This document shows, in pieces, positions 16,354 through 25,849 of a DNA stretch of 64,000 nt. The notes beneath the pieces were generated by a model. It made no database searches, was not told the DNA's origin, and was given only the letters and a program-made list of their open reading frames with translations. A program made the translations under genes and the position numbers. Source of the stretch: Enterocola sp045654205 (lineage in GTDB: Bacteria; Bacteroidota; Bacteroidia; Bacteroidales; Paludibacteraceae). Where the stretch lies: NCBI GenBank assembly GCA_045654205.1, contig JAZOMZ010000013.1, forward strand, positions 1 to 64,000, read 5' to 3'. Each line of letters starts with the position of its first letter. The first letter of the stretch is position 1.

Positions 16354-19029
16354 TCAATACCAATTCACTAGATTACTTGTATCACTTTCTTTTTCGTATT
16401 TTAAGTCTTTAAGCATAGTAGATTTTACTCCTATCATAAAGTCGTATGTTTTATATTTACCAAGTGGTACAAAACTAATAGACATCTGCCAACAATGCAA
16501 ATCTTTTGCTATAGAACAATTCATATAGTTCCACGAATTGTTTGTTATATCATAGTATGTAGAGAACGATGCAGACCATGTTGGTGTAAACTTAATATTT
16601 CCAGAGAAACTTAAATTGTGAGTAAGTTCTCTATTATACTCCATCGTCACAGGATTGAAATCTGCATATCCATATCTAACACTATAGTTAATACTTAAAC
16701 TCCAAGGTACTTTAAATTCTTGATAGCCTAATTCTTTATCTGTTTTTTCTATAATTCTACCTGTTTTATTTTCTTCTAGAGGATTTAATCCATCAATAGT
16801 GGTTTCCAATTCAGATGTTAAATCTTCTGTTTTGGGTTTAACCTCATTTTTCTTCTTCTTTTTGAAAGTATCATTATTAAATGTATAACCAAAAGAAGTA
16901 CCAGCACTCATCAATCTAAACAACACTTTATTCTTTTCAAATTGAGATACATTTACCTTAACCGGATTTCCAAAACTATTATATTGATAAGTGTATGGAT
17001 CGAATATCATATCCAAATTTAGACTAAACTTATCTAAGAATTTTAGCCTTAAGTTTGCATTAACATTTGACCAATTAAGCGAATCGGCAACAAAGTTATA
17101 AGAAGTTCCAAAACTAAAATTATCTATAATAGTTATCTTCTTTCCTGTATCGGTAGTATCTTTGGCTCCCCAATATTTCATTTCTAAGTTATTTGCCACC
17201 GAGAATGAAATTGCAGCTGCACGTCCTCTTGACGGCGAACCTCCATAAACTCCAGATGCATAACGGTCATAATATACAGTATGAGTAGTTCCATCGCTGG
17301 CAGGTCTTTCATAAGAGCCCCAATAACCCCATCTTTCGTGACCAAAATCTGGACTATAAGAAAAACTTACAGAAGGAACTAATTTATGCCTAAATATAGG
17401 CATTTTCTTCCCACTTTTGCTTTTTAGCGTATAAAAACCAAACAATTGGGTCTGAAATCCTACAGAAACATTTGCCTGATAAATATTATAAAAACCATAA
17501 GTTGTATCCCTTGCCACAGCACCATCTACTCCACCTTCCCATCTTTGGTCTATCCTCTGAAAATACCACTTAAGGTTATTATTCATAGAAATATTCATAT
17601 TCAGATACTTAAACAGAGTAAAAGATGCAGAAATTGGCAATGAATGCTTCATACCCACCTTCCAGTCTCTTAAATATTGCATATCCTTAAACTCACTTTC
17701 CTTGGCAGTAGTACTGTTTGTAAGGTTCATATTATAAGTGAGTGCAATTTTTTCATACCATTTTGCCTTGCCAACAGGTTTCTTTCTTTTAAATGGATAT
17801 TGCCTACTCATACTCAAGCTAAGCGATGGCAACTGCAAGTTTATCGTTGAATCAGAGGTTCTCTGGTTCACATACATACTCATCGATAGTGTAAACGGAC
17901 TATCTGGGAATCTTTGAGTTAATGTAACCGTAGAACTCTTGGTATTCTGTGACAACACAGATGGATTATAATAACTATCCACATCGTTTTGCGAATAACT
18001 AGATGTAGAGAAGTTTACACTAGCCGAAAATGTTGTATATGGACTACTTTTAGGGTCTTGTGTATGTGACCATAACAGCCTAAAGTCTTGACTTTTCTTA
18101 TAGGAAGAAGTGTATTTTTCACCAGATACATTACTAATAAAGCTCAAATTAAACTTCCCACTAAATTTGTATCTCCATTTATAACTGGAAGACAAAGATA
18201 ATCCCCAAGAACCCTTTGAATAAATGTCAGAAGTAATTGCCAAATCTAAATAATCACACACAGCAAAATAATAACCTAAACCTTTGGCATAAAAACCTCT
18301 ACTTTGTTCATCACCAAGTGTTGGGAATAAAATCCCAGAAGAATAGGTCTGATTTACAGGAAAATATCCAAAAGGCAAAGCCAACGGTGTAGGCACATCT
18401 TCAATTACCATATATGCAGGACCAGAAACAATATATTTTCCTTGTTTCATTTTAGCCTTGGTCAGTGCAAAATAAAAGTGTGGATGTTCATGATTGTCAC
18501 ATGTGGTATATTTGCCATTTTGTAAGCAATAAACATCATCTGATACTTTTTTTGTTTTCTCACTCTGCACATATCCTTCACCCTGCTCTGTCACTGTTCC
18601 ATAAACAAAACCTTTTTTGGTTTTAATATGATACTTCATAGACTGAGATTCAATCACCTCAGAACCATCTTTAAACACCGGAGTACCAACATATTTGCCT
18701 GTAGAATCCATTACACCAGAAGCATAAACTATATTACTATCTAGACTCAGCCTAATGTACTCGGCCTTAAGTTCCATGCTCTGATACTTCACCACTGCAT
18801 CTCCATACAGAATTGCCACATCATTGCCTACCATTACAATGGAGTCCTTTGCACTATATGTTATATCAGACTCTATAGCACTAGACTTCTTCTTTTTTTC
18901 TGGCTTTTTCTCTGCAGTAATTAACGAATCTGTTTCAAGTGGCAATGAAACAATATCCTGAGAGAAAACTTCCAAAGCAATAGAAGATATTATGAAAGAT
19001 AAAATTATATGTAAGTATTTTCTAAACAG
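16354..19029 (-). CDS. lptD: LPS-assembly protein LptD-like outer-membrane protein
   Basis: Large beta-barrel with an N-terminal OstA/LptA-type domain that would insert LPS or lipooligosaccharide into the outer leaflet. The N-terminal domain (residues about 45-160 of this call) reads YSAKDSIVMVGNDVAILYGDAVVKYQSMELKAEYI. It is followed by the plug/barrel with alternating aromatic strands ending ...SNLVNWY. No ATG start exists: a TTG at 18975 is in frame, but the 18 preceding codons encode FRKYLHIILSFIISSIA, a good signal peptide, so I extend to CTG at 19029 as the tentative start. A -7 box (TAAATTTG) lies just upstream on the minus strand. Function is solid, the start is uncertain. Confidence 0.85.
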   Translation of the reverse strand: MFRKYLHIILSFIISSIALEVFSQDIVSLPLETDSLITAEKKPEKKKKSSAIESDITYSAKDSIVMVGNDVAILYGDAVVKYQSMELKAEYIRLSLDSNIVYASGVMDSTGKYVGTPVFKDGSEVIESQSMKYHIKTKKGFVYGTVTEQGEGYVQSEKTKKVSDDVYCLQNGKYTTCDNHEHPHFYFALTKAKMKQGKYIVSGPAYMVIEDVPTPLALPFGYFPVNQTYSSGILFPTLGDEQSRGFYAKGLGYYFAVCDYLDLAITSDIYSKGSWGLSLSSSYKWRYKFSGKFNLSFISNVSGEKYTSSYKKSQDFRLLWSHTQDPKSSPYTTFSASVNFSTSSYSQNDVDSYYNPSVLSQNTKSSTVTLTQRFPDSPFTLSMSMYVNQRTSDSTINLQLPSLSLSMSRQYPFKRKKPVGKAKWYEKIALTYNMNLTNSTTAKESEFKDMQYLRDWKVGMKHSLPISASFTLFKYLNMNISMNNNLKWYFQRIDQRWEGGVDGAVARDTTYGFYNIYQANVSVGFQTQLFGFYTLKSKSGKKMPIFRHKLVPSVSFSYSPDFGHERWGYWGSYERPASDGTTHTVYYDRYASGVYGGSPSRGRAAAISFSVANNLEMKYWGAKDTTDTGKKITIIDNFSFGTSYNFVADSLNWSNVNANLRLKFLDKFSLNLDMIFDPYTYQYNSFGNPVKVNVSQFEKNKVLFRLMSAGTSFGYTFNNDTFKKKKKNEVKPKTEDLTSELETTIDGLNPLEENKTGRIIEKTDKELGYQEFKVPWSLSINYSVRYGYADFNPVTMEYNRELTHNLSFSGNIKFTPTWSASFSTYYDITNNSWNYMNCSIAKDLHCWQMSISFVPLGKYKTYDFMIGVKSTMLKDLKYEKESDTSNLVNWY

Positions 19030-19154
19030 AGTTTCTATATTATTATGTGTATATAAAGTTGCAAATTTACTATTTTTAGGTGAAGTATAAAAAAGATAAT
19101 TACGATTTTATATATTTTTAGGTACTTATTTTTATTCTTTCGGTAAAAAATGAC

Positions 19155-19162
19155 TACTTTTG
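19155..19162 (+). promoter_or_regulatory. -7 box of the amidase gene
   Basis: TACTTTTG fits TAnnTTTG and ends 22 bp before the ATG at 19185. No clear -33 element. Confidence 0.4.
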
Positions 19163-19184
19163 TAACGTGTAATATTATACAATT

Positions 19185-20327
19185 ATGAAAAAGTTATATA
19201 TTTTCCTCCTTTTAATAGGTTTCATACTACCTACATTCGCATTTACTGTGGTTTTAGACGCAGGTCACGGCGGTCATGACGCTGGCGCAGTAGGCAGTTT
19301 CTCTAAAGAAAAAAACATCAACCTACGATTCGCTCTTCTTGTAGGTGATATGATTAAGAAAAATATCCCAGACGCAAAAGTAATTTACACACGTGACAAA
19401 GACGTTTTTGTAGACTTAAACGAACGTGCTCGCATAGCAAATAGAAATAAAGCAGACCTTTTTGTTTCTATCCACACCAATTCTTCTAAAAATACTAAAG
19501 CAAATGGTATGGAAACATTTACCCTAGGGGTATCTAGAAGCAAAGAAAATATGGAAGTTGCTATGCTAGAAAACTCCGTAATTAAACTAGAAGAAGATTA
19601 CGAAACAAAATATGAAGGTTTCGACCCAAACTCTGTAGATTCTTACATTATGTTTGAATTTATGAAAGACCAATATACAGATAGAAGTATCACCTGCGCA
19701 GATTTCATTCAAACAAGAATGATAAATACAAGCAAACGCAACGACCGTGGTGTACGTCAAGCCGGATTCCTTGTGCTAAGAGCCACAGCAATGCCTTCTG
19801 TACTTGTAGAACTTGGTTTTATTTCAAATAAAGACGAGGAAAAATATCTAAACAACAACGACAATCAAGTAAAACTTGCCACTGCTATTTTCAACGGTAT
19901 CAAAGAATACAAACACGAGCTTGACAAAAAAAGCGGAACTGTTAATAGTGAGGAGTTAGGAGTTAGGAGTGAGGAGTTAAATAAAACTATTACAGAACCA
20001 AATAAACAACTAAACGATTCTACAAATAACCAAATCACCGAATCGCCTAATCTACAACTTGATATTGAGTTCTACATTCAATACTTAGTTTCTAAAAACA
20101 ATTACTCTGCAGACAATGCAGTATTTAAAGGACACGCACCTACCAAGATTCTAAACGAAAACAATCTTTATAAATACCTTATTGGACCTTTTGATGTAAA
20201 TACAGCATTAAACAAACGAAACGAAATAACTAAAAACTTCCCAGATGCTTTTATTGTAGCGTATAAAGAAGGTAAAAAAGTTTCTACACCAGAAGCCATC
20301 CAAGAAGCAACAGAAAAACTTAAATAA
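19185..20327 (+). CDS. N-acetylmuramoyl-L-alanine amidase (Amidase_3) with SPOR-like C-terminus
   Basis: Zinc amidase that cleaves the bond between muramic acid and the stem peptide during cell separation. Signal peptide at residues 1-20. Zinc/catalytic residues are visible: DAGHGGHDAG with His28, Glu42 in KEKNINL, SIHTNSS with His97, and the catalytic Glu in VLVELGFIS near residue 210. Residues ~288-380 resemble a SPOR peptidoglycan-binding domain. The linker at about 256-268 reads SEELGVRSEELN and is encoded by a TTAGGAG-type heptad repeat inserted in frame. The next gene starts one base after the stop. Confidence 0.93.
   Translation: MKKLYIFLLLIGFILPTFAFTVVLDAGHGGHDAGAVGSFSKEKNINLRFALLVGDMIKKNIPDAKVIYTRDKDVFVDLNERARIANRNKADLFVSIHTNSSKNTKANGMETFTLGVSRSKENMEVAMLENSVIKLEEDYETKYEGFDPNSVDSYIMFEFMKDQYTDRSITCADFIQTRMINTSKRNDRGVRQAGFLVLRATAMPSVLVELGFISNKDEEKYLNNNDNQVKLATAIFNGIKEYKHELDKKSGTVNSEELGVRSEELNKTITEPNKQLNDSTNNQITESPNLQLDIEFYIQYLVSKNNYSADNAVFKGHAPTKILNENNLYKYLIGPFDVNTALNKRNEITKNFPDAFIVAYKEGKKVSTPEAIQEATEKLK
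19950..19979 (+). repeat. In-frame GTTAGGA-type heptad repeat inside amidase gene
   Basis: Reads GAGGAGTTAGGAGTTAGGAG followed by TGAGGAGTT, a heptad array that encodes the linker SEELGVRSEEL. Related arrays lie at 10128, 46388 and 62964. Confidence 0.6.
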
Positions 20328-20328
20328 T

Positions 20329-21255
20329 ATGGAAAAGAAAAAATTTTTTAGTCGTGAAGTAAAAATAGGCATCGTAGTTATTATAGCTATCGGTATGCTT
20401 TATTTTGGTTTAAACTACCTAAAAGGTATTAACATTTTCAAACCTGACACATATTTCTATGCTAAATATGACAGAGTAGATGGCATCGTGAAAACCACTC
20501 ACGTATATGTAAATGGTTTCCAAGTTGGTCACGTAAGTGATATTATTTTCGACTACTCAAAAGAAGCACCTATTGTACTAGAAATCACTGTTGATAAAAA
20601 ACTAGTTATCCCAGTAGGTACAGTAGCTGAGGTTTACGACACTGGACTTATGGGGGACAAAGCAATCCAGCTAAAATTGGGTAAAGAGTACTCAAAACTT
20701 CACACCACAGGCGACACTCTGGCTACTTCTATTAGCAATGGTCTAATAGCTGGTATTGTAGAACAAATAGTTCCTCCTATCAAGGACCTTATTCCTACTA
20801 TTGATTCTACCATAGGTGCACTACAAAACACACTTAACAGTCCAGAATTTAAAAACATAATAGTAAACGCAGATGCTACTATGGCAAATCTGAAAAAAAC
20901 ATCAGAAGACCTAGAAAAAAACATTCCTGCTATTATGTCTAACGTAAACAAAGTATGTGACGATTTATCTACTGCAACCACTGCATTTAAAAAGGTAGAT
21001 TGGGAGAAAACATTAGGTTCTGTTGAATCTACTCTAGTAAACTTAAAAACTACAACAGACAAGTTTAATAGCACAGACAATAGCCTAGGTGCATTATTAA
21101 ATGACAAATCTCTATATGCTGGACTTGACTCTACAGTTAATAGTGCAAATGCTCTGTTAATTGACTTGAAAGAAAATCCAAAAAGATATGTTCACTTCTC
21201 TGTTTTTGGTTCTAAAGAAAAGAAAGAAGACAAAAAAGAGAACACTGAAAAATAA
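20329..21255 (+). CDS. MCE/MlaD-family lipid transport protein
   Basis: 308 residues: one N-terminal transmembrane helix (about 11-28), an MCE domain at about 38-115 (YFYAKYDRVDGIVKTTHVYVNGFQVGHVSDI), then a long helical region. MCE proteins form periplasmic rings that shuttle lipids between inner and outer membrane, normally with an ABC transporter (MlaEF-like) encoded elsewhere here. The amidase-MCE gene pair with 1-bp spacing is a usual Bacteroidetes order. A terminator follows. Confidence 0.92.
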   Translation: MEKKKFFSREVKIGIVVIIAIGMLYFGLNYLKGINIFKPDTYFYAKYDRVDGIVKTTHVYVNGFQVGHVSDIIFDYSKEAPIVLEITVDKKLVIPVGTVAEVYDTGLMGDKAIQLKLGKEYSKLHTTGDTLATSISNGLIAGIVEQIVPPIKDLIPTIDSTIGALQNTLNSPEFKNIIVNADATMANLKKTSEDLEKNIPAIMSNVNKVCDDLSTATTAFKKVDWEKTLGSVESTLVNLKTTTDKFNSTDNSLGALLNDKSLYAGLDSTVNSANALLIDLKENPKRYVHFSVFGSKEKKEDKKENTEK

Positions 21256-21565
21256 ATAAATTTTCACACTTTTTAACTTATTAAGGTAAGTACTTGATTA
21301 TAAGTATTTACCTTATTTTTTCAAATTTATTTGATAAAATGTTTGCTTTTTTGTAATAGTTTGAATATCAATAAGTTTAAGGCATTCGCACTCGTTTGCA
21401 TTTTGTAACTTACTGATAATCAATGTACTATTTTAATGTTTTAATTCTCAATCAGTTATACTTTTTTCTAAATTTCCAAAAAAAATATTGTTTTTTTTTT
21501 CAGAAAAAAATATACATTTTTGCATCCGACTTAAAAAATACTATAAAAAATACACACAACGCGAG
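21256..21565. other. AT-rich intergenic region before dnaA
   Basis: Holds the MCE-gene terminator (21283-21321) and, near its right end, a weak dnaA promoter candidate (TTG at 21488 and CATTTTTG at 21515-21522, one mismatch to the -7 consensus and spacing a few bases too long). I see no cluster of TTATCCACA-type DnaA boxes, so I do not call an origin. Confidence 0.5.
21283..21321 (+). terminator. Rho-independent terminator after MCE gene
   Basis: AAGGTAAGTACTT, loop GATTAT, AAGTATTTACCTT (13-bp stem with one G-T pair), then a T-rich tail. Confidence 0.8.
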
Positions 21566-22930
21566 ATGGATAATAATTTAACAATTAAATGGCAGGAATG
21601 TCTACACATCATAAACGACAATGTGGACATTAATGAATTCGAGACTTGGTTCAAGCCTATTGAGCCGATTAGTTTCGAAAATAACAAGTTTACTATTAAA
21701 GTACCTACTCAATTTTACTATGAATATATAGATTCTCAATACTCAGATCTTATATGTTCAACCATCAAACGTGTATTCTCTACTCCTGCTCAACTTTATT
21801 ATCGCGTTGTAGTTGACCAAGAGAATGAAGCAAAAGGCACAACACAATTAGCTGGTTCAGAAACCAACAAAAATGCTCGCAAAAAACATTCAACTGAATT
21901 TGATTCACAATTAAATCCAGAACTTACATACAACAACTTTATAGAAGGCGATTGCAACCGTCTTTCACGCACAGTTGGTATCAATATTGCTAGCCAACCA
22001 GGTAAAACCATTTTTAACCCATTATTTATTTATGGTAAATCTGGAGTTGGTAAAACTCACCTTGTAAATGCTATAGGTTTAAAAACAAAAGAACTTCACC
22101 CACAAAAGAAAGTTCTTTATGTGTCTGCAAACCTATTCCAACAACAATATACAGAAGCTAACAAGAATGGTCAAGTAAACGACTTCCTTAACTTCTATCA
22201 AACTGTAGATGTACTTATTATCGACGATATCCAAGAGTTTGGCGAAGGTAAAAAGGTGAGCACACAAAACCAATTCTTCCACATATTCAACCACCTTCAT
22301 CAATCTGGCAAACAACTTATCCTTACATGTGATAAGAAACCTGCCGACCTAGAAGGTATGGAAGACAGACTTCTAAGCCGTTTCAAATGGGGGCTTTCTG
22401 CAGAAATAGAATCTCCTAGCCTTGAAACTCGTAAAGCTATCTTAAAAATGAAATCTGAAAAAGATGGCCTAGAGCTTCCAGAAGATGTAATTAATTATAT
22501 AGCTGAAACTGTTACAGACAACATCCGTAACCTAGAAGGTAGCATTATTTCACTAATTGCTTATTCTACAGTATATCAACAACCTATTGATATTAATCTA
22601 GCACGCAAGGTTGTTAGCAATATTGTTCACGTAGAAGAAAAAGAACAAACTGTGAAATCTATCAGAGATTTGGTGTGCAACACACTTAATATCACTGCAG
22701 AAAACCTAAACTCAAATTCTAGAAAACGTGAAGTAGTACAAGCTCGTCAAATAGCTATGTATTTTGCTAAAAAATACACCAAAGACTCATTGACCAACAT
22801 CGGTAACGTCATTGGCAAAAGAAACCACGCCACCGTATTACACGCATGCAAAACTGTGCAAGACTTAATAGAAACCGATAAGTCATTCCGTCGTACCATT
22901 GAAGAAATTGAAAATCAACTAAATAGTTAA
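21566..22930 (+). CDS. dnaA: Chromosomal replication initiator protein DnaA
   Basis: 454 residues from the ATG at 21566; an upstream in-frame TTG at 21488 lies in the promoter region and is rejected. Domain I (1-~80) starts IKWQECLHIINDNV; the AAA+ domain has Walker A GKSGVGKTHL near 156 and Walker B VLIIDDIQEF near 215. The C-terminal DNA-binding domain IV has the DnaA signature region (KDSLTNIGNVIGKRNHATVLHA). It initiates replication by melting the origin with ATP. It begins a five-gene run with tiny gaps or overlaps: pRiA4b-ORF3-like, miaA, an outer-membrane protein and a phosphoesterase. Confidence 0.97.
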   Translation: MDNNLTIKWQECLHIINDNVDINEFETWFKPIEPISFENNKFTIKVPTQFYYEYIDSQYSDLICSTIKRVFSTPAQLYYRVVVDQENEAKGTTQLAGSETNKNARKKHSTEFDSQLNPELTYNNFIEGDCNRLSRTVGINIASQPGKTIFNPLFIYGKSGVGKTHLVNAIGLKTKELHPQKKVLYVSANLFQQQYTEANKNGQVNDFLNFYQTVDVLIIDDIQEFGEGKKVSTQNQFFHIFNHLHQSGKQLILTCDKKPADLEGMEDRLLSRFKWGLSAEIESPSLETRKAILKMKSEKDGLELPEDVINYIAETVTDNIRNLEGSIISLIAYSTVYQQPIDINLARKVVSNIVHVEEKEQTVKSIRDLVCNTLNITAENLNSNSRKREVVQARQIAMYFAKKYTKDSLTNIGNVIGKRNHATVLHACKTVQDLIETDKSFRRTIEEIENQLNS

Positions 22931-22934
22931 ATCT

Positions 22935-23507
22935 ATGATTTATAAATTTATTTTGGTTTCTGATGAAGAAGCCGATTTCATGAGAGAAATTTCAATTAGT
23001 TCAGAAGCTAGTTTCCTTGAACTTCATGAAGCTATTTTAGACTCTGTAAATTATGAAGGTGGTGCTATCACATCATTCTTCACTTGTAGTGATGATTGGG
23101 AAAAAGAACAAGAAATCACTCTAATAGAAATGGATACAGACTCTGACGTGGATTCATATGTAATGAGCGAAACTCCTATTAGTGAACTTGTTACAGATGA
23201 ACACCAAAAACTTCTTTACGTATTTGATTTTCTTTCAGACAGAGCATTCTTTATAGAACTTAAAGAAATTGTATTCGGACAAGATATAGATACTGCTGAG
23301 TGCACAGCTTCTCTAGGCGATGCTCCTGAACAATACAGACTTGAAGAAGTAGAAGATATATTTGAAACAAAAGCAAAAGGCAAAAAAGCTGCTATCTCTG
23401 AATTTGACGACGAAAACTTCTATGGAGACGAAGGCTTCAACGAAGACGAATTCGACGACGAAAGTTTCAGCGATTTGAGCTTCGACGACGATATCAACTC
23501 ATATTAA
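22935..23507 (+). CDS. Plasmid pRiA4b ORF-3-like (IS1096 passenger TnpR-like) protein
   Basis: 190 residues. The first ~125 residues fit the pRiA4b ORF-3 family (YKFILVSDEEADFMREISISSEASFLELHEAILDSVNY, then a DDWEKEQEITL strand). The function of the family is unknown; the name comes from plasmid and transposon relatives and does not imply mobility here. The C-terminal 45 residues are very acidic (EFDDENFYGDEGFNEDEFDD). It starts 4 bp after dnaA and its stop overlaps the miaA ATG by one base, so it is a fixed operon member. Confidence 0.85.
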   Translation: MIYKFILVSDEEADFMREISISSEASFLELHEAILDSVNYEGGAITSFFTCSDDWEKEQEITLIEMDTDSDVDSYVMSETPISELVTDEHQKLLYVFDFLSDRAFFIELKEIVFGQDIDTAECTASLGDAPEQYRLEEVEDIFETKAKGKKAAISEFDDENFYGDEGFNEDEFDDESFSDLSFDDDINSY

Positions 23508-24364
23508 TGAAGAAATTAATAGTATTATTAGGACCTACAGGCGTGGGCAAAACTGCATTAAGCATAGAGCTTGCCCAACGCTATGGTTGTCCTATAATTT
23601 CTTCAGACTCCAGACAAATCTACAAAGGCATAGAAATAGGTACCGCTGCACCTACTGCTGCAGAACAAGCACTAGTAAAACACTACTTCATTGGCACTAA
23701 AGAACTCACAGAAGAATATAGTGCTGGCCAATACGAAATAGATGCTCTAAACCTTATCAACGAACTTTTTAAAACACACGATACTCTCCTACTTACAGGT
23801 GGGTCTATGATGTATATAGATGCCGTTTGTAATGGCATAGACGACATTCCAACGGTATCTGCAGAAGCTAGAGCAGAAGCTCAAAAAATCTACGAAACAG
23901 AAGGTCTTGAAGGTTTAACTGCAAAACTTAAAGAACTAGACCCTGTTTGGCACGAAAAGGTTGATTTAAAAAACCATAGACGTGTGCTTCACGCCGTAGA
24001 GGTATGTTTATTCACTGGCAAACCATATTCCTCTTTCCTTACCTTTAAGAAAAAAGATAGAGACTTCGAGATAGAAAAAATCGGTCTTGAACGTCCACGC
24101 GAAGAACTTTATGATAGAATAAACAAACGCGTGGATATAATGATAGCAGAAGGGCTGGAAGAAGAAGCAAGAAAAGTATATCATTTAAAACACCTAAACT
24201 CTTTAAACACAGTAGGTTTCAAAGAAATGTTTGCATATTTCGATGGTGAAATATCACGAGAAAGAGCCATTGAACTTATTAAACAAAACTCTCGTCACTA
24301 TGCCAAACGCCAAATGACTTGGTTTAGAAGAGATGCAGAAATTAAGTGGATGCGAATAGAATGA
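23507..24364 (+). CDS. miaA: tRNA dimethylallyltransferase MiaA
   Basis: Adds dimethylallyl to A37 of tRNAs reading UNN codons. The 285-residue protein has the P-loop LLGPTGVGKTALS at 6-18, the SSDSRQIYKG segment at about 33-42, the GTAAPT segment, and the downstream FTGKPYSSF and GFKEMFAYFDGE motifs. It is slightly shorter than the ~300-residue average but complete. Starts with the TAATG overlap and ends with an ATGA overlap into the next gene. Confidence 0.96.
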   Translation: MKKLIVLLGPTGVGKTALSIELAQRYGCPIISSDSRQIYKGIEIGTAAPTAAEQALVKHYFIGTKELTEEYSAGQYEIDALNLINELFKTHDTLLLTGGSMMYIDAVCNGIDDIPTVSAEARAEAQKIYETEGLEGLTAKLKELDPVWHEKVDLKNHRRVLHAVEVCLFTGKPYSSFLTFKKKDRDFEIEKIGLERPREELYDRINKRVDIMIAEGLEEEARKVYHLKHLNSLNTVGFKEMFAYFDGEISRERAIELIKQNSRHYAKRQMTWFRRDAEIKWMRIE

Positions 24365-25035
24365 AAAAACTACTTTTTATCATATTAACCTTTGCCTCAC
24401 TAAACTGTTTTGCACAGGGTTGGATGAGTTTATCTGGCACTGTGGCAGACAATTATTTGGAAGATGTTCATGGCAAAATCGAACTAATCGGTGGATACAA
24501 CTACGAAAATTTTAGTTTCAATCTAGGTTCTAGCCTACTTTTCACTAAAAATGAAATTAGATTTGATGCGCTTCAAGTGCAAGCAGCGTATCTATTTAAA
24601 ATCCCTTATTTCCCATTAAGATTGAGAACTGGTTATTTATACCTTCCACATACAAATACCACTCTGAATGAGCATGTTTGGCACTTAGACGCAGCCTACG
24701 TTCACCCACACGTGGAAGTAACTATTGGTTATTTAATAAGAACTTATTCTTCTGCCGAAACACGTTACTCTGAATTCAACGACTTTATATATTGCGTGCA
24801 AGCATACGTTTGGGGGAAAGGCAACCCTTACAATATAGACGTAGCTATAAGCAATTTCAATGATTTATACATAGAAAGAAGTATAAATCCTCATGTTAGA
24901 CTACGTGGTTCTTACTCGTACCCTAAAAATCTAACTTACTTTATAGAAGGGCTTTACGGAGGTAGCGGTGTTGGTAATATATACTTTGACCATTCTCAAT
25001 GGAGAGTTAAACTTGGCTTAACATGGAATATCTAA
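24361..25035 (+). CDS. Predicted outer-membrane beta-barrel protein
   Basis: 224 residues from the ATG at 24361, which overlaps the miaA stop (ATGA). The signal peptide MKKLLFIILTFASLNCFAQG is clear; an upstream in-frame start would spoil it. The mature part consists of alternating hydrophobic/aromatic strands and ends in ...WRVKLGLTWNI, an aromatic-rich last strand as in outer-membrane barrels. I do not recognise the family. Its 3' end overlaps the phosphoesterase gene by 13 bp. Confidence 0.78.
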   Translation: MKKLLFIILTFASLNCFAQGWMSLSGTVADNYLEDVHGKIELIGGYNYENFSFNLGSSLLFTKNEIRFDALQVQAAYLFKIPYFPLRLRTGYLYLPHTNTTLNEHVWHLDAAYVHPHVEVTIGYLIRTYSSAETRYSEFNDFIYCVQAYVWGKGNPYNIDVAISNFNDLYIERSINPHVRLRGSYSYPKNLTYFIEGLYGGSGVGNIYFDHSQWRVKLGLTWNI

Positions 25036-25847
25036 AATACATATTATACTCATTCATTGTGCTAGCATTTTCATCTTGCGAGTACAATTTACTAAGATTT
25101 GGCTGGACAGATTATTCTGTTGACCAACGTTTTGAAGATTCTAGAAGATACAATGAGCAGCACCCTGCTCAAGACTTAAATGTTGAAAGCGATGAATACA
25201 CATTCACTGCCACAAGTGACTATCATTTACACACAGACAGCGTCTTTTTACCTAAGTTTTTTGACTACATTAATAGTTCACAAAGCATATTTGTAGCCCT
25301 TAATGGAGACCTATACAACAGTAAAGAGGAGTTTGCCGACTTTGCATATTCTGCTCTTACTAGTGGCATTAAAATACCTGCCTATTATACTTGTGGCAAT
25401 CATGACGAATATTTTGGGTGGAATCTTTACTACGACAGATTTGGGTCTTCTACATATAGTTTTACTGTTACTACACCAAACTACAAAGACCTTTATATTG
25501 CTTTAGAAACAGGTAGTAGTACACTTGGACGTGGACAATATGAATGGCTTTTAGAAGTCTTGTCAAAACGAGATGAATATCGCTATTGCATAATTATCAC
25601 TCATAGCAACATCACATATCAAGGCTTTCAAAACGGCACTTTCACTCAAGAAGAAACAGTTGTCTTATTTGATTTGTTTGCTAAAAACAATGTAAATATG
25701 GTTATTTCTGGGCATTCTCACAGAGAAAACGACTTAACTATAGAAGGTGTGAGATATGTAACTACTGGCCCTATTAAAAGCGGAGAATTTGGCACTTGCT
25801 ATGTTAAAAATGCAGGTGTTGATTTCAAATTTGAAGACCTAGAATAG
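25023..25847 (+). CDS. Calcineurin-like metallophosphoesterase lipoprotein
   Basis: 274 residues. The N-terminus has a lipobox (VLAFSSC, Cys19) so the protein is likely a membrane-anchored periplasmic or surface enzyme. All five metallophosphoesterase motifs are visible in order: TSDYHLH, LNGDLYN, CGNHDEYFG, IITHSN and ISGHSHREND. Substrate unknown. It is the last gene of the dnaA operon and ends 2 bp from the convergent RNase H gene. Confidence 0.9.
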   Translation: MEYLKYILYSFIVLAFSSCEYNLLRFGWTDYSVDQRFEDSRRYNEQHPAQDLNVESDEYTFTATSDYHLHTDSVFLPKFFDYINSSQSIFVALNGDLYNSKEEFADFAYSALTSGIKIPAYYTCGNHDEYFGWNLYYDRFGSSTYSFTVTTPNYKDLYIALETGSSTLGRGQYEWLLEVLSKRDEYRYCIIITHSNITYQGFQNGTFTQEETVVLFDLFAKNNVNMVISGHSHRENDLTIEGVRYVTTGPIKSGEFGTCYVKNAGVDFKFEDLE

Positions 25848-25849
25848 GA

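Noticed and set aside
21256..21565. Replication origin next to dnaA
   Set aside because: AT-rich, but I found no cluster of DnaA boxes on either strand; a GC-skew plot of the genome would be needed.
22935..23507. Mobile element because of the IS1096/pRiA4b name
   Set aside because: The gene is embedded between dnaA and miaA with 4-bp and 1-bp junctions and there are no transposase or inverted ends; only the family name suggests mobility.
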